Assembly (NCBI RefSeq): GCF_027744825.2
Contig: NC_071349.1
Location: 19,282,501 to 19,346,500 of the forward strand
DNA: 64,000 nt
From: Synchiropus splendidus
Lineage: Eukaryota; Chordata; Actinopteri; Syngnathiformes; Callionymidae
Reading direction: 5' to 3'
Under the pieces are notes generated by a model. That model ran no database searches and was not told where the DNA came from. It saw only the letters and a program-made list of their open reading frames with translations. Both the position numbers and the translations under genes were made by a program. Shown here piece by piece: positions 28,184 to 39,889 of this stretch (its first letter is position 1; every line of letters starts with the position of its first letter).

Positions 28184-28361
28184 AACATGAGGCTTCATGA
28201 CGCAGTGTCCTCATTTGCAGGTCCACTAGATGGCGCTCTCTGCTATGATATTTTTGGAAGGGAACAACCATTTCAATGAAACCTTATTAAACCAAGAGCG
28301 CCACCTAATGAGCTCTAAAATTCAGGACACTGTTTCATGAAGCTTCATGAGCCCATCACTA
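28184..28361. mobile_element. Foldback MITE family 1, copy E
   Basis: It runs from acatgaggcttcatgacgca to ttcatgaagcttcatgagcc. The inner pair ccactagatggcgctctctg and agagcgccacctaatgagct shows the foldback design clearly. Confidence 0.65.
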
Positions 28362-28420
28362 CCCATGACCCACAGGTGATGACATGTCTATTGGCATCCG
28401 TCAACCAATGTACATCTAAT

Positions 28421-28480
28421 GGTGTATAAATATATATATGGTGTATAAATATATATATATATATATATAAATATATATTT
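28421..28480 (+). repeat. (TA)n-rich duplicated tract
   Basis: ggtgtataaatatatatat occurs twice in a row, followed by more AT dinucleotides. Confidence 0.8.
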
Positions 28481-30099
28481 CATCCTCCTGTATCGTGTTC
28501 TTTTCATCAATACATGCCCCTCAATTCAAACTTAGCAGTGCAACTACAGGCCTGGGGGCTGAATCTGGCCCACCACAAGCTCCATGTGGCCAGTGGAGAC
28601 TTTGTTTTTTGTTTACTAACCTAAAGTGTCAAACATTGATGCAGAAGAAACAAACTTAAATCCAGGTTTGTGCATCATGGATGCCAAGTGGTGAAGGGGG
28701 AGTATTTGACCGAATACAAAGAATAAATATTCCTTCTGTCTGGTCGGCAGCTTGTGTCTTCATGAGGGCGCTAACAAAACAGCTGCGTGTTATTGCACCT
28801 GATGCAATACTTCCAAAGTGAAGGTCATCATGAACAAGTCTAATTCATCATTTATGAGTAAGTGCATTCATTGGACACATTGGTTTCACACAAGAGGAGC
28901 CTTCTCTTCAGGTTTGTTTCCCTCGACTGACACTTATCTCCGATGAGCCACCAAGGTGAGGCAGACCCCAGCGTGAGGGGCTCTCTCAACCCTCCGAGCA
29001 GCGGCAGACCCGGCTGCAGTCGCAGCCCGGTAACTGTGCATTCATTACATGTGAAGCTATTCTGACAGCACCATTTGTATCTCACACCACTTAATGATGC
29101 CTCACATCTCCATCGCCCCATACTGCGATGGCAGATCAGGTAACCTAGCAACCACCCCGCTCAGAGGTGGTGACAGCATTTGAGTGGGCACCCTCACCTC
29201 TTCAGATAAGCACCCCCTGCCACCACCTTCTCCACCTCCCCTACCATCACCCTCCTCGTCCGGATGTTCTTGGAGCCGAGTAAACACACCCCATATCGTG
29301 TGGTTCGCTCGCAGGAAGCAGGAAGCTGATCAGATGAAGTGATGCTCAGACTCCACTGATGAGTCAGTGTGGAAGGACTTCAGATCACAGGGCAACACAA
29401 CAGGCTCGACCCTTTCAAACAACCTATTTACCCTCCTTCGAAGTTGAAAAAACAACATCAGGATATGTAAACAATTGACAGGCTGTTTACCGCGACTGCG
29501 GATCATTTATTAATTAACCTCATTTGGCATAGAGATGAATCACAATATTGATTTCCTGGCTGCATCCAGGAAGGTCATCTGTTAATTATCAAACTGATAC
29601 TGATGAGCCAACTCTTTTTGGCGAGAGGGGATCAGATCGCGGCTCATATTATTATTTACAAGCATGGAGGCGAATAACACACTGAAGACTAAACTGGAAA
29701 GATGAAAGATTGCTTTACAAAAGACAGAAAAATGACTGTACTATGGACAGGCCCTTTGACATGAACTGGTGAAATGAGCTTTCTCTGCTGGGCAACTGGA
29801 CTCTCCTTTAGAACCGCCGAGGAGCTCTGTCATCTGAGGGAGACTCATAGTAGAACAGTTGAGGAGCATTGCGTTACAAGTTGCAAGTTATGTTTTGTTT
29901 CATGTCGTCTACTTGTGTTTTGTTTTCAGGGTCCAGCTGTGCCAGTCTCGCCTGCCCTTGACTTCTACGTCTACTTCCTGATTTATTTTGGTAAGGATCG
30001 TCTCATCTTCCTGTGTGTGGCATGTCTGTCTTGTCAGCGTCTCCCTACTAATCCCCTCCCCTTGTTTACAGCTGGTGTCCACTTCGTTCCCTTCAAGTC

Positions 30100-30205
30100 A
30101 GGGGTCTCAAACTCGCGGCCCATGGGCCATTAGCAGCCACCGATTTAGCCCAGGAGTGGCTCTTACAGAGCTCTCCCTTTGTCCAAAGTGTAATGTTTAG
30201 GAAAC
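30100..30205 (+). mobile_element. hAT terminal fragment
   Basis: caggggtctcaaactcgcgg followed by cccatgggcca is the familiar terminal sequence of vertebrate hAT elements. A possible relative starts near 28545 (ggcctgggggctgaatctgg). No transposase is present. Confidence 0.5.
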
Positions 30206-30775
30206 ACTGGATAAGTGAATTTCAATGGATGATACTTCGACTTTACATGCTGATTTTTCAATTTATTTATTCACCTGGAATTACACATTAATTCGAGCTT
30301 TCCGCTGTCCAAGGTGCTGAAATGACTTTGTACAACACACGCATAAAAATGAAATGTATTTTTATGAACCAATTATTTTATCTGGTCACCGTGACTCTAC
30401 AAATTGAAACTGGGCTACACACTGTTGAGTTAATAGCCAAGACATTGAATTCGTTCCGTACATATGATCCGTTAAGTGACAGTAAGTTCAACAACTGAGT
30501 AGATCTGAGTGTAGTTTTGTACAGTATTAGAAGGGAGACCTGTAGTGGAGCTTCACATGCATGTGGGCTGGTTGCCTCTCGTCCTGTTGCGCTCACATTT
30601 GAATAGCAGCCTGAAGCTGGTGACGTGACGTGAGTGGATGGCGGATGTAAATGGCAGCTCTTGAAATAGAAAAACTGCCTCCTGACATCATCACTCTCCT
30701 GGACTCTCTGGTCCGTCTGGAGTCTGCGAGGACTCAGTCTCGAGTGGCTTTTGAGGAACTTCAACTCGGTGAGAG

Positions 30776-31882
30776 ATGATCCCAGATCCACCCGCAAATG
30801 TCTCCTTCTTTGATTTTGTTGGAGGAGTGCAACTCCTCCGCAGGGAGGACGCCAGAACAGCCGTGCCGGTGCTCCTCATCGGGGTCTGCGTGTCCGGCGC
30901 TGTGGGGAACTTGCTGGTCCTGCTCATTTTCATTCGCGACTTTAAGAAGCGCAGGGGCTCCGAGGTGAAAGCGCTGCTGTCCGCGCTGGCGTCCACGGAC
31001 CTGCTGATCCTGCTCCTGTGCGCCCCGGTGCGCGCCGTCACCTACTACAAGCAGGCGTGGACTCTGGGGGGCTTCGCGTGCAGCACCGCGGACTGGTTCC
31101 AGCACTCCTGTGTGGTGGCCAAAACTTTGATGCTGGCCGCCAGCACCAGAGCCAAACACACCCTGGTGTCCAGCACCGACAGCCCGGCCTGGATCCACGG
31201 GTCCCTGGCGTTCATCTGGGTCGTGTCCGTCATCGTCCCGCTCCCGCAGCTGCTTTACGCGTCTGTGCTGCCGCATGGAAGCGACTCCATCTGCGTCTCT
31301 CAAGTGCCAGTCTGCGCGTCTGACTTCATGAGTTTGTTCAACAAGGTGTATCCAGTTGCGACCTATGTGGTTCCGGTGCTGTTCACCGTGGTGTACTACA
31401 CCAAGTCGCTCCACACGGCGGTGAACCACGCTCCCAGTCCGAGCCACCAGAGCAAAGTCACCCTGGTTCTGCTGTGTCTCAGCGGCTCTCTCGGGCTCAC
31501 GCTCCTGCCGGACTGGGGGTGCTTCACCTGGGCCCGTCTGGGCCACAGCAAACCCCCGGTGGGCCTGACCATCTTCGGCCAGGTGCTCCTTTACGCGTGC
31601 AGCGCGCTCTCCCCGGTCATCCTCATGACCATGTACGACGACGTGCGCCAAGGACTCGTCGCGATCTGGTTCCTGGCCACCTGCAGGGGGCCCAAGCAAG
31701 TCACCAGGAACCCCGGTCCCAAGGCGGAGGAGAATGGCGCGGAGCTGAACACGGTCCGCTCGCAGGGGAACGATCAGACCTTCCCAGACGTGGAGCACTT
31801 CTGGACCGGGCGCAGAAACACACAGGTGGAGGACGAGCAGGACCCGGTTCCGTGGGAGAAAGAGGAGAAAAATGTCGCCTGA
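30776..31882 (+). CDS. gpr151: Orphan G-protein-coupled receptor GPR151
   Basis: Single-exon, 368-residue rhodopsin-class receptor. GPR151 is an orphan receptor known mainly from habenular neurons. Seven hydrophobic segments are visible, with TM1 at about 28-50 (GNLLVLL), TM2 containing the STDLLIL Asp, and TM3 after FACSTADWF. A second Cys in DSICVSQV can pair with the TM3 Cys. The tail PDVEHFW ... DPVPWEKEE closely resembles the conserved human GPR151 C-terminus (PDVEQFW ... DPIPWE), which makes the assignment firm. The TM3 end reads STRAKH in place of DRY, and TM7 has SPVILM in place of NPxxY. The first ATG of the frame is used. The gene stands alone, with a repeat-rich gap on each side. 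Confidence 0.93.
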   Translation: MIPDPPANVSFFDFVGGVQLLRREDARTAVPVLLIGVCVSGAVGNLLVLLIFIRDFKKRRGSEVKALLSALASTDLLILLLCAPVRAVTYYKQAWTLGGFACSTADWFQHSCVVAKTLMLAASTRAKHTLVSSTDSPAWIHGSLAFIWVVSVIVPLPQLLYASVLPHGSDSICVSQVPVCASDFMSLFNKVYPVATYVVPVLFTVVYYTKSLHTAVNHAPSPSHQSKVTLVLLCLSGSLGLTLLPDWGCFTWARLGHSKPPVGLTIFGQVLLYACSALSPVILMTMYDDVRQGLVAIWFLATCRGPKQVTRNPGPKAEENGAELNTVRSQGNDQTFPDVEHFWTGRRNTQVEDEQDPVPWEKEEKNVA

Positions 31883-32715
31883 AGTGTTTCCCTGTCGCTA
31901 AAGTTTGGAAAGTCTAGTCTGACTGCAGTCGTTAGATGTTGACAATAGGTCAGTGTTTTTATATATTTCTATTCAATGTTTTCTTTTCATTGTTTCACCA
32001 CGAAAACGATAACATGTAAATACTTTAGGACGGTATGGCTCCAGATCACGTGACTAGCGGGGAGCAATTTCAGCTGTGTTCATGATCACTTATTAAGATG
32101 TCATTACATGAAGATACATGTAATTATCAGCTGTTTTGTCTTTATACAGGCACCTGTAAGTGTTTCCCAGTCGACTCACCAGTGCTTATTGTTATTTAAT
32201 GCAGATTTTTATTATCATTGCGTCATGGACCCTTTTTAATTCGGCTTCTTCGTTTAGCTTTTCCTTTTTAAACCAGTTTATTCGACGCATTCCTGTAATA
32301 AGTGGTGTGTTGGAACGTAGTTTCTTGTTTCGTCGCACTCCTGTACGATAGTTGCACCAATGTACTTCGGCGCCACTGTCGCGCATGAATAGTTATGAGC
32401 TACGACGTGACGCCAGCCTTCTTTTCTACCGCACCGCAAGCACACGTTGGCCACTTGAATCAGGAATATCAAAGCTCGCGTTTCATTTCTCAACATCCCA
32501 TCAACAACAACTAATCCTCGCGACAGGTCATGGCAGTAATCACATTTCAGTACAGAATGATCTGATGTCCTCCAACTGTACACTTCCATCAACCGAGTAT
32601 TATGGAGTTTTATGGTACAAGGATGTTCTGTAGTTCAATGTATTAGAAGTTCAAGAGCTTATAATTAAATGTTTTATAATGTAAGAGCCTGTGGTCATTT
32701 AATTTCATGTCATTA

Positions 32716-32718
32716 TGT

Positions 32719-32778
<60 letters not shown>
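32716..32778 (+). repeat. (TG)/(TA)n microsatellite
   Basis: A short tgtg stretch runs into an uninterrupted TA array. Confidence 0.95.
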
Positions 32779-32781
<3 letters not shown>

Positions 32782-32972
32782 CTATTTAACATTTATTTCT
32801 ATCTCATCTTTGCACAGTCATTTACATGTTAATATTAATTGAAAAGTAAATTGAATTGTTAATACCACGCTGCTGACTAACAGAAAGCACATTTTGATGA
32901 AGATAATATCACAAGATGGTCATAAACTAAAACTCTTAACTAACTTTCACCATGTACCCGTGTAAGATCAAG

Positions 32973-32973
<1 letters not shown>

Positions 32974-33055
<82 letters not shown>
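32974..33055 (+). repeat. (TA)n microsatellite
   Basis: About 80 bases of perfect TA repeats. Confidence 0.95.
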
Positions 33056-33059
<4 letters not shown>

Positions 33060-34547
33060 TCCATGGCATTAATCTGAGGCTTAGTCAGAGTGGCGGTCAA
33101 TGTGGCCAGCTTCTCGTCACCAGCACCGCTTCCACTGTGGTGACCCGTGTCAGCGCTCTAACCTTTCAGTGTTGGTGGCTGGAAGACCTGCTTTTAGTCA
33201 TCAGCGTGTTCATGAGTGGAGCAGCGGCTGCCTGTGGCTCAGACGCCCAGGCAGATTTGACATTTTGCTTTGCCTGGGTGAAAAGAAAGGTTACAGGTGG
33301 AAGCAGAGGAAACACACACACACAGACTCGTGCCGCCGCAGCTCTTCGGCATGAATGTGCCACTGCACATAATTTATTCATTGACAATAGAATGTTGCGC
33401 CACACGTCTGACCTCGGGTCGCCCGGACTGTCAGTCCGTAATTGACTGTTATTCTCCTCTCCATCTGCCGCAGGATGGAAAAACAGATTATTCAGGCCGA
33501 TCACTAACTTCATTCTCACTTAACTCAACAAATCAACAGACTTTGGTCCCAGTCAACTGCTGTATGGGAGGTGTCCATCTATCTGAGCCCAAAGGCAATA
33601 AAATACATGATAAAAACACTGAAAATGCAAATACACACCCTGCTAAATCCTTTCTCACTGAATACTGCAGTATATATTTTTTAAAAGTGTCTAAAGTTGA
33701 AGCCCACAGGGACATTTTGGTGAGAATGAAATGTAATGGTACTTCAAAAGGTACTACTATACAGTAAAAACCAGGAGCAAAGACGACTGACAGGAGTTCA
33801 CTGAGCAGCAGCACCTCTTGCTGAGCAATGTGACATCAGGCATGTGGTTTCTGCTTCACTTGGTTATGTACAGGGATTACACTGCATTTAAGTGATCCAG
33901 CTGCCTTCAGGCAACAAAGTCCATCGTCTCACTTTTCAATCGCTACATGAGCGCGACAAAACCTTGAGAGTGAACGTCTGTTCATCGGGACCTGAATTGA
34001 TGAGCGACAGACCTTGAAAAGAGCACATGTGTGGTATGAAGGCTGGAAGTGCCCTGAACATGTGCTTTCACCAGACCATTCTGGCAAGTGAGAGGCTCTC
34101 AACCACATGACATAACCTCAGCCACAAGGTGGGGTCAAGTTGGACATGAAAGAGACACGAGTCTTTATATTCACAGACAAGAGCAGATGCTGAAGCCAAA
34201 TAAAAAAAGCTACAGCAGAAGAAGAGAAAAGTTCACTTCACGTTCAACTTTTCTCTTTTAAAACAAGTCAGAAGAGGAAGAAGTATTTTCAAACAAAGAG
34301 AGAACGAGCTGCAACAAATCAAGAACACAAGGCGGGAAACACAGGAAGTGACTCACCAAAATAAAAGCATCAACCACATGTATTCTTTCCCATGTAAATG
34401 TACACCAACACAGACCGTAGTGATAATGAATTTCCATACTATGTACTTAAAAACCTAAATACATTTTGACTTGTTTCAACCCAGCTTCAGGTTTCAAAGG
34501 CACCTACACTCTACTGGAGTGAACTTAATAAAAAAGCGTGCTATTAT

Positions 34548-34612
34548 TTAACCCAGGATCGAACCCAGTGCCAGCTACACAAACAAGGGTTCAGCTATGA
34601 GCCAAGTAACAC
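34548..34612 (-). repeat. Possible tRNA-derived SINE promoter remnant
   Basis: On the minus strand, ggttcgatcctgggtta includes a good pol III B-box (GGTTCGATCC), preceded by ggctcatagctg, an A-box-like word. It is too short and diverged to name a SINE family. Confidence 0.3.
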
Positions 34613-35414
34613 AAAAATGTGGGTAAGGTTAATGATGCTGTTAACCAAAACTACTCAGGAATACGGGTTAAATATGAGTTACTCACTTGAAACCCAACCC
34701 ATAATTCCAGCCCAACACAAACAACCCAGAAATTGTGTTGAAGAAATCCCACATTTATAACAAGTGTTTGCTCTGGACAACACAGTCAAAGGGATGGCTC
34801 CCTTGAAAACATCATTGCTGTGAGCAAACACAGGCTGTGAGGGTCACTGTAGATTGAATTTACCTCCAGAAATGATGAGATGAACCGTCACATGTGGACT
34901 GCAGAGGCAGGGTTGGGTGACCCCTGTATGCTGTGAATGAAGTGGCATGGGATCCTTCCACACCAGTCGGATGCTTTTACACTGATGTAGATGGTGTTTT
35001 TGTTCCTCAGTCGACCGTGATGAGCCGTAGAAGACGCCCCAGGCTGGCGCTTTATGTGCTGCCGCTCTGGCCCCTGCAGAAGAAGGCTCGTCCTGGGCGC
35101 CACAAAAGGGGAGAAGCAGTCTGCGTTGGCACAAATACATGTGAGTCAGGCTGCTGCTGGAGGTCTGGAAAGCTTTTAGTTTTAGAGCCTGTTCTCACCG
35201 GTGATGAGGTGAGAGATAGACGTGGTTGAACCCTAGTTTGTTCTCAGTTATTAGCTCCAGTCAATGCTCTTTCAATAAGGGATCAATTTAAGTCAGTTAC
35301 AAATGTTGATTCCAGAACTGCGCTTCCCCGTCTGTAGGGGGCAGCACTCTCCAACGAATGAAGGGTTGCCTCGCTTTCTGGAGACACAATAAAAGCCTTG
35401 TTGGCTTCTCAAAC

Positions 35415-35500
35415 TTAGACTTAGACTTTCTTCATTGTCATTGCACAAAAACATATCACTGTATTATGGCAAGGAAATTTCGCTCTGAGGCTTCCGGTTT
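35415..35500 (+). repeat. LINE/SINE 3' tail-like repeat
   Basis: cttagacttagactttcttc attgtcattg followed by an aaatttcg segment resembles the 3' tails of fish LINE/SINE pairs. It is a fragment only. Confidence 0.35.
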
Positions 35501-35563
35501 CCAAAAACAAAAACTATATGTCCAAAAGAAATAAATGTGAAAGAAAGAAAAAAAATGTGAATG

Positions 35564-35564
<1 letters not shown>

Positions 35565-35659
<95 letters not shown>
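35565..35659 (+). repeat. (TA)n microsatellite
   Basis: About 95 bases of perfect TA repeats. Confidence 0.95.
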
Positions 35660-35661
<2 letters not shown>

Positions 35662-36533
35662 TGGATGCATCTGATGAAAACAAAGCAAGAGGTAAATCTT
35701 ATTTATTAATGGAATCGCCATAACACGTGTCACTCCGAATACGTTTAATACCCAACCTTGTTCATGCGTGGAATTTAATATTAGCTCACTGGGTGGCGCC
35801 CTTTTCCAATAAGTGTAATTCCCATTAATCTATTTATTTTTTTCTTCGACTTGTCCGTCCACGTGATCAGTGCTGAATGTGAATGCAATGGTCGTGAATA
35901 GCCAGTGTGCTTTTAAAAAGGTTATTGTTGCTGAATTGTGGTAGTGTTCAGTATGATCGATTCAGATGATATTAAAAAAAAACTTTTGAATATCACGGTA
36001 GGTCCATACCTACATTTCCATGTGATCCTTTTGCAAATTAAAACAAGCATTTCATAAGAACGTGTACTTGTCCTGAGACCAAATCGAAGATGAACTGGAG
36101 TAAAACCACTCCACCTTGTTGTTTTGAAAGCGAACTGTGTCGCTAACCTCTGGTGTACCTGCAGTTCAATGCTGCGCGTGAATCCCAGAGAAACACACGC
36201 CCTTCTTCCTCCAAATCTCGCCGGCTGCTGATACAGCAGGTGCTACAACCTATCGCGAATGCAGCATCAGAATATTTCAAACATTTGAAGCACGAGATTT
36301 CTCCTTCTTTTACCACGAAACTTCCCTCACGGAACTTCCCTCCTAACCCGTTCGCAATTCGGCTCATTCCAAACTGAGTCTCTGCTCCGACCCTGTGCAG
36401 CGCGGTGTGTAGGTCCAGCTGCGATTGGACCAGAACACCGTCCATCAAACAAAGAACCAATGGGCCGCTGTCTTTGTCCTGAGGGGGCGGAGATTTCATT
36501 GGATCGGTCCGCTTACAAGAGATAATAAATAAA

Positions 36534-36550
36534 GTGACAGTGAAAGTGAT
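36534..36550 (+). promoter_or_regulatory. PRDI/IRF-type element upstream of mavs1
   Basis: gtgacagtgaaagtgat contains AGTGAAAGTG (36539-36548), the core of the IFN-beta PRDI site bound by IRF proteins. It lies about 210 bases before the end of the proposed mavs1 first exon. This suggests interferon or IRF feedback on mavs1. The match is seen directly; function is inferred. Confidence 0.45.
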
Positions 36551-36619
36551 GCCAAACTAAAAATACTCGACATATACAATACGATTATTAATAGCTAATT
36601 TGTTGCAAGTCAAACGTTT

Positions 36620-36760
36620 TGCGTGCTGTTGGTTGGCCCCGCCCACTCAGCTGACGTAGAGCGACGGCTCTATTGGCCAACGGCTGCGGCCGCTTGTCAG
36701 GAAGCAGAGACGAGTTCAGTGACTGGAAGATTTCGTGACAGAAAATATCAAAAACACAAG
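36620..36760 (+). promoter_or_regulatory. mavs1 core promoter and noncoding exon 1
   Basis: A GC box (ccccgccc, 36637-36644), a CRE-like tgacgtag (36652-36659) and an inverted CCAAT box (attgg, 36672-36676) precede a strong splice donor caag|gtgagt at 36761. The donor is in the right place to splice to the acceptor directly before the mavs1 ATG at 37237. The exact start site is unknown. Confidence 0.55.
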
Positions 36761-37236
36761 GTGAGTGTCTGGCAGTCGCATTTTAGAGGTTAGCAATCAG
36801 CGGGTCGCTGGTTAGTGTCTCGGTGGACGGACTTTGTATGTTTGTATCATCATCTAACTTGCGATTCTATCTCAATTAAAATAATAATAATAATAAGACT
36901 TCGTAAGACGTAACAATAAATTAGGTCAAAAGGTTTAAACAAACAGAATAAAAATGTTGTTAGAAACTGTCAATTCAAACCAGTTTTGAAACTTTTTCCA
37001 GCAGTTTTGGACCCAAGATGTTCGGACATCTTTTAGTTTCGGTTTTACTTTCCAAATCGAAGCTGTCTTGTCCTTCACGCTGTGATTCCACGGATGTCAT
37101 CTATGTATACTTTTATCTGCAACAGAAACTGTTTATTTTCGATTCAAAATGGATGCTAAAGTGTTGAATCTTATTCAGCCTTTTCATGTTTATTGGCACT
37201 TCTACTGTCTTTAATGGTGTTTTCTTTTTTATCTAG

Positions 37237-39251
37237 ATGTCATACGCAGACGACCAACTGTACGACGGTTACGTGCGGCGCAATTTGGCTAAGCTAGTGA
37301 CCAAAGTGAAGGTCAGGGAGATCCTTCCACATCTGCCGTGCCTGACGGCGCATGACAGGGTAGGTGAGCTGCACTGTCTCTCTTTGAGAACCACAGCCTC
37401 AGACTCCAGCTCTGCTGATGTTGGAATACTGCGCTGGCACAGACCGAAGCCTTAAGATTTGGGTCATCATCTCTAATCTCAGGAAACAATCGGGGCCAAA
37501 CGGGAGATGGTTAGCAATCAAGACGCGGTGGTGGAACTGCTGGACTGTTTGAAGAGGAGAGACAACTGGCCGGATCAGTTCATCCAAGCTCTGGAAAAGT
37601 GTGAGCACCGGGCGATCGCAGCCGAGATCCGGGCAGAATACAGCAAACTGAAATGTAAGTTTCCGTAGAGTTTCTGTGTACGGAGCCACCTGTGGTGATT
37701 TACCTCTTAGTGGTGAAGGTTTGGGCTTCAGGCTTGTGGTGCTCGAGGCAGGGATTGGGAGCAGGTGAAAGTGGGAGTGTTTTGCAGTCATTGTTTCAAA
37801 AAAGATCAGGGAAGAGCTCAGAATATCAACTGCCCAACAGAACGTGTTGCACATTCTGTTGGGCAGAAAAGAGTGGTGCTGTTTGGGCATCACCAAGATC
37901 AAGTGAGAGGAGTGTTGAAACAAATGTGATTTGAGCTCAAGCTTCTGTAGTAAAGCAGACTAATTTGCTTTCTTTTTTTCTTCCTACTAGATCCCAGACC
38001 TGTCTCTCCTCAGACTCCTTTCAGCCCAAACTCTCCTGCCAATCATTTTCCTGTCTCAGAAACCGAAGTGAAAAATCAGCCAGTTGCTCCGTCAGCTCCT
38101 TCTGCTCCTGCGGTTCCTTCCTTGGAATCTGCAGCGACGCCGACTCAACAAGCCGCAGTAACCACTTCCCGTGTCCCTCAGATGGTGGCGCCCTCGCCCC
38201 CGACTCCACGCACACCTGAGACCCGTCATGAGCAGCCTCCTCCGGCCGCAGTGGAGGAGATCAGACTTCACCAGGAGCCGGAGGAAAACTCCTTCATCCA
38301 GACTTCAGGACTGTCTCCGGGTCGTGCAACCAGAGATGATTCCGTTAATAAAATCGAAGGTCCCGCTCCAGTAACCCCAGCCAGAAGTTCAAATCCAAAC
38401 CATAATATCACCAATGTCCCCCAAGAAGTGTCGTTCCTGATCAGGACTCCTGAGAAACCCCCAGTTCAGGACACCACCCCGCCACTGGAGACCGCCGCCA
38501 CCGCCACCGCCACCTTTGCACATCACCCTGTGCCTCCATCACAGCCTCCTACTGAGAAGGTGAGCCTTTATCATACTAGCACCTGCATGTAGTTCAGCTT
38601 CTGGCATGGAAATCGGTGGTTCTGAGTTGAACTAGCTGAGGCCATCAGTGTGGGCCTTGATCTCCTCCGGGAGTCGCCAGGTAGCCTCGCCCCACCTGGT
38701 ATCCAGATATTTGCTTTCTCCTGCAGGTGCCTGGAGAAACGTCAAGCTCTGCCAAAACAACTGCAACTCCTCATGGTCTTCCTGCTGAAGAGGCCAGCAC
38801 CTGCTCTGACACCTCCGTGAGTCTGAGCAAACCCACTCAGCTCTGCAGCATCCAACCACCGGAGCAAGTCCATCCCACACCCGGCACAGTGGAGGAGCCG
38901 CCCTTCAGCAACCTTGTTAGCCTTCAGATCAGCGACCACGTGGAGAGCTGTGGTCCTGTGGGCTCCCCCTCACAGAGTCTGCAGGAGATCGTGGGGCAGG
39001 TGGCAGAGGAGCCGTGGAGGCTCAACATGGCTGGACAAAGCTCGCTCAAACAACCTCTGAAGATCAGAGAGGTTGAAAAGCCTTCAGGCTCAGAGATGCC
39101 AGCTGCCGACGGTAAGTCCAGTGCCACCATCTCTTCACATGAGAAGACCCCTCCTGGCTTACTGACCTCTCATGGGAAGCACTTGGTGCTTGCTGCTGGC
39201 GTGGCAGTCTGTGCACTGCTGGTGGTGTGGCGGGTCAAGCACCAAGGATGA
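37237..39251 (+). CDS. mavs: MAVS mitochondrial antiviral adaptor, upstream tandem copy
   Basis: MAVS relays RIG-I/MDA5 signals through CARD filaments on mitochondria to TRAFs, TBK1 and IRF3. Coding exons are 37237-37359, 37483-37654, 37991-38559 and 38727-39251, giving 462 residues. Residues 1-98 form the CARD (YVRRNLAKLVTKVKVREILP, LPCLTAHDR, LDCLKRRDNWPDQF). A Pro/Ser/Thr-rich middle follows, and the tail anchor is at about 440-456 (LVLAAGVAVCALLVVW) with basic residues after it. Motifs seen: PEENSF 195-200 (compare the human TRAF6 site PEENEY), PVQDT 256-260 (PxQxT TRAF type) and SLQIS 353-357 (pLxIS type for IRF3). The ATG directly follows an acceptor. The exon phases equal those of the downstream copy. 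Retention of the last intron would give a form without the anchor. Confidence 0.9.
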
Positions 39252-39275
39252 CGCCTCAGGATGAGCTGAGGGAGT

Positions 39276-39385
39276 CGTGATGGGCTGGTGAGGCTTCATG
39301 AAACAGTGTCCTGACGTTCACGGCTCAGTAGGTGGCGCTGTTGAGAATGAGAAAATTCTCATGAAGCCTCATCAGCTCATCATGA
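39276..39385. mobile_element. Foldback MITE family 1, copy F, in mavs1 3'UTR
   Basis: It begins 25 bases after the mavs1 stop: gtgatgggctggtgaggctt ... ctcagtaggtggcgctg ... tctcatgaagcctcatcagc. The inverted ends could form a hairpin in the mRNA. Confidence 0.65.
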
Positions 39386-39883
39386 CCTTATGGCAACCAC
39401 TGCATGGAGATGCTGCAGCTGCTTCACACTCAACTGTCATGAATCACTTGCTCAAAGCCTTGATGTGTCGTTGCTGATGATGTTGGAGCTTCATTTATTA
39501 ATCTTAATCTTCACCGTTAAATGTAGTGAATCAGCTGAGAAATGTTCGTGAGCTACACAGGCCACTGGATCAAGCCAAACACTGACTTTTCTAAGGTGGT
39601 ACAAGTGTCTGACAGCCGTCAATCGTGTCCGTTAAGCACCCAGCAGAGTCTTGTGAAAGTGCCTTTGAGTCCGGCGTCAAACTTAAAAGTACGGTCCGTG
39701 TGGAGCGTTGCACAACTCCGATTTGCACTGATGTGGTGGACCGTTGTTCACCTTCCTGCAACGTGATGGGTTTTTGTCTGCAAAGTTTGTCCAAGAGGGA
39801 AGACATATGTTTCATGATTCCTGAGCCCTGATCACCAAATGGTGTCACGATGTCCGTTGTTTTTTAAAATAGTTTTTATTGAA

Positions 39884-39889
39884 AATAAA
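39884..39889 (+). terminator. mavs1 polyadenylation signal
   Basis: AATAAA about 630 bases after the stop codon. It is the first canonical signal downstream. Confidence 0.5.

Larger units (their letters stand above)
31883..36500. other. Intergenic interval gpr151 to mavs1
   Basis: No exon is supported. It contains three long (TA)n arrays, a possible tRNA-derived SINE piece near 34548-34612 and a LINE/SINE-like tail near 35415-35500, all listed separately. The open frame at 36143-36499 on the minus strand has no recognisable homology. Confidence 0.5.

Noticed and set aside
29774..30133. 119-codon plus-strand frame before gpr151
   Set aside because: It runs into a hAT terminal repeat and has no conserved motif.
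30761..31798. 345-codon open frame on the minus strand
   Set aside because: It is antisense to gpr151, whose protein is clearly conserved; the frame stays open because of GC-rich codon bias.
36143..36499. 118-codon minus-strand open frame before mavs1
   Set aside because: No family resemblance; it lies just upstream of the mavs1 promoter and is likely chance.
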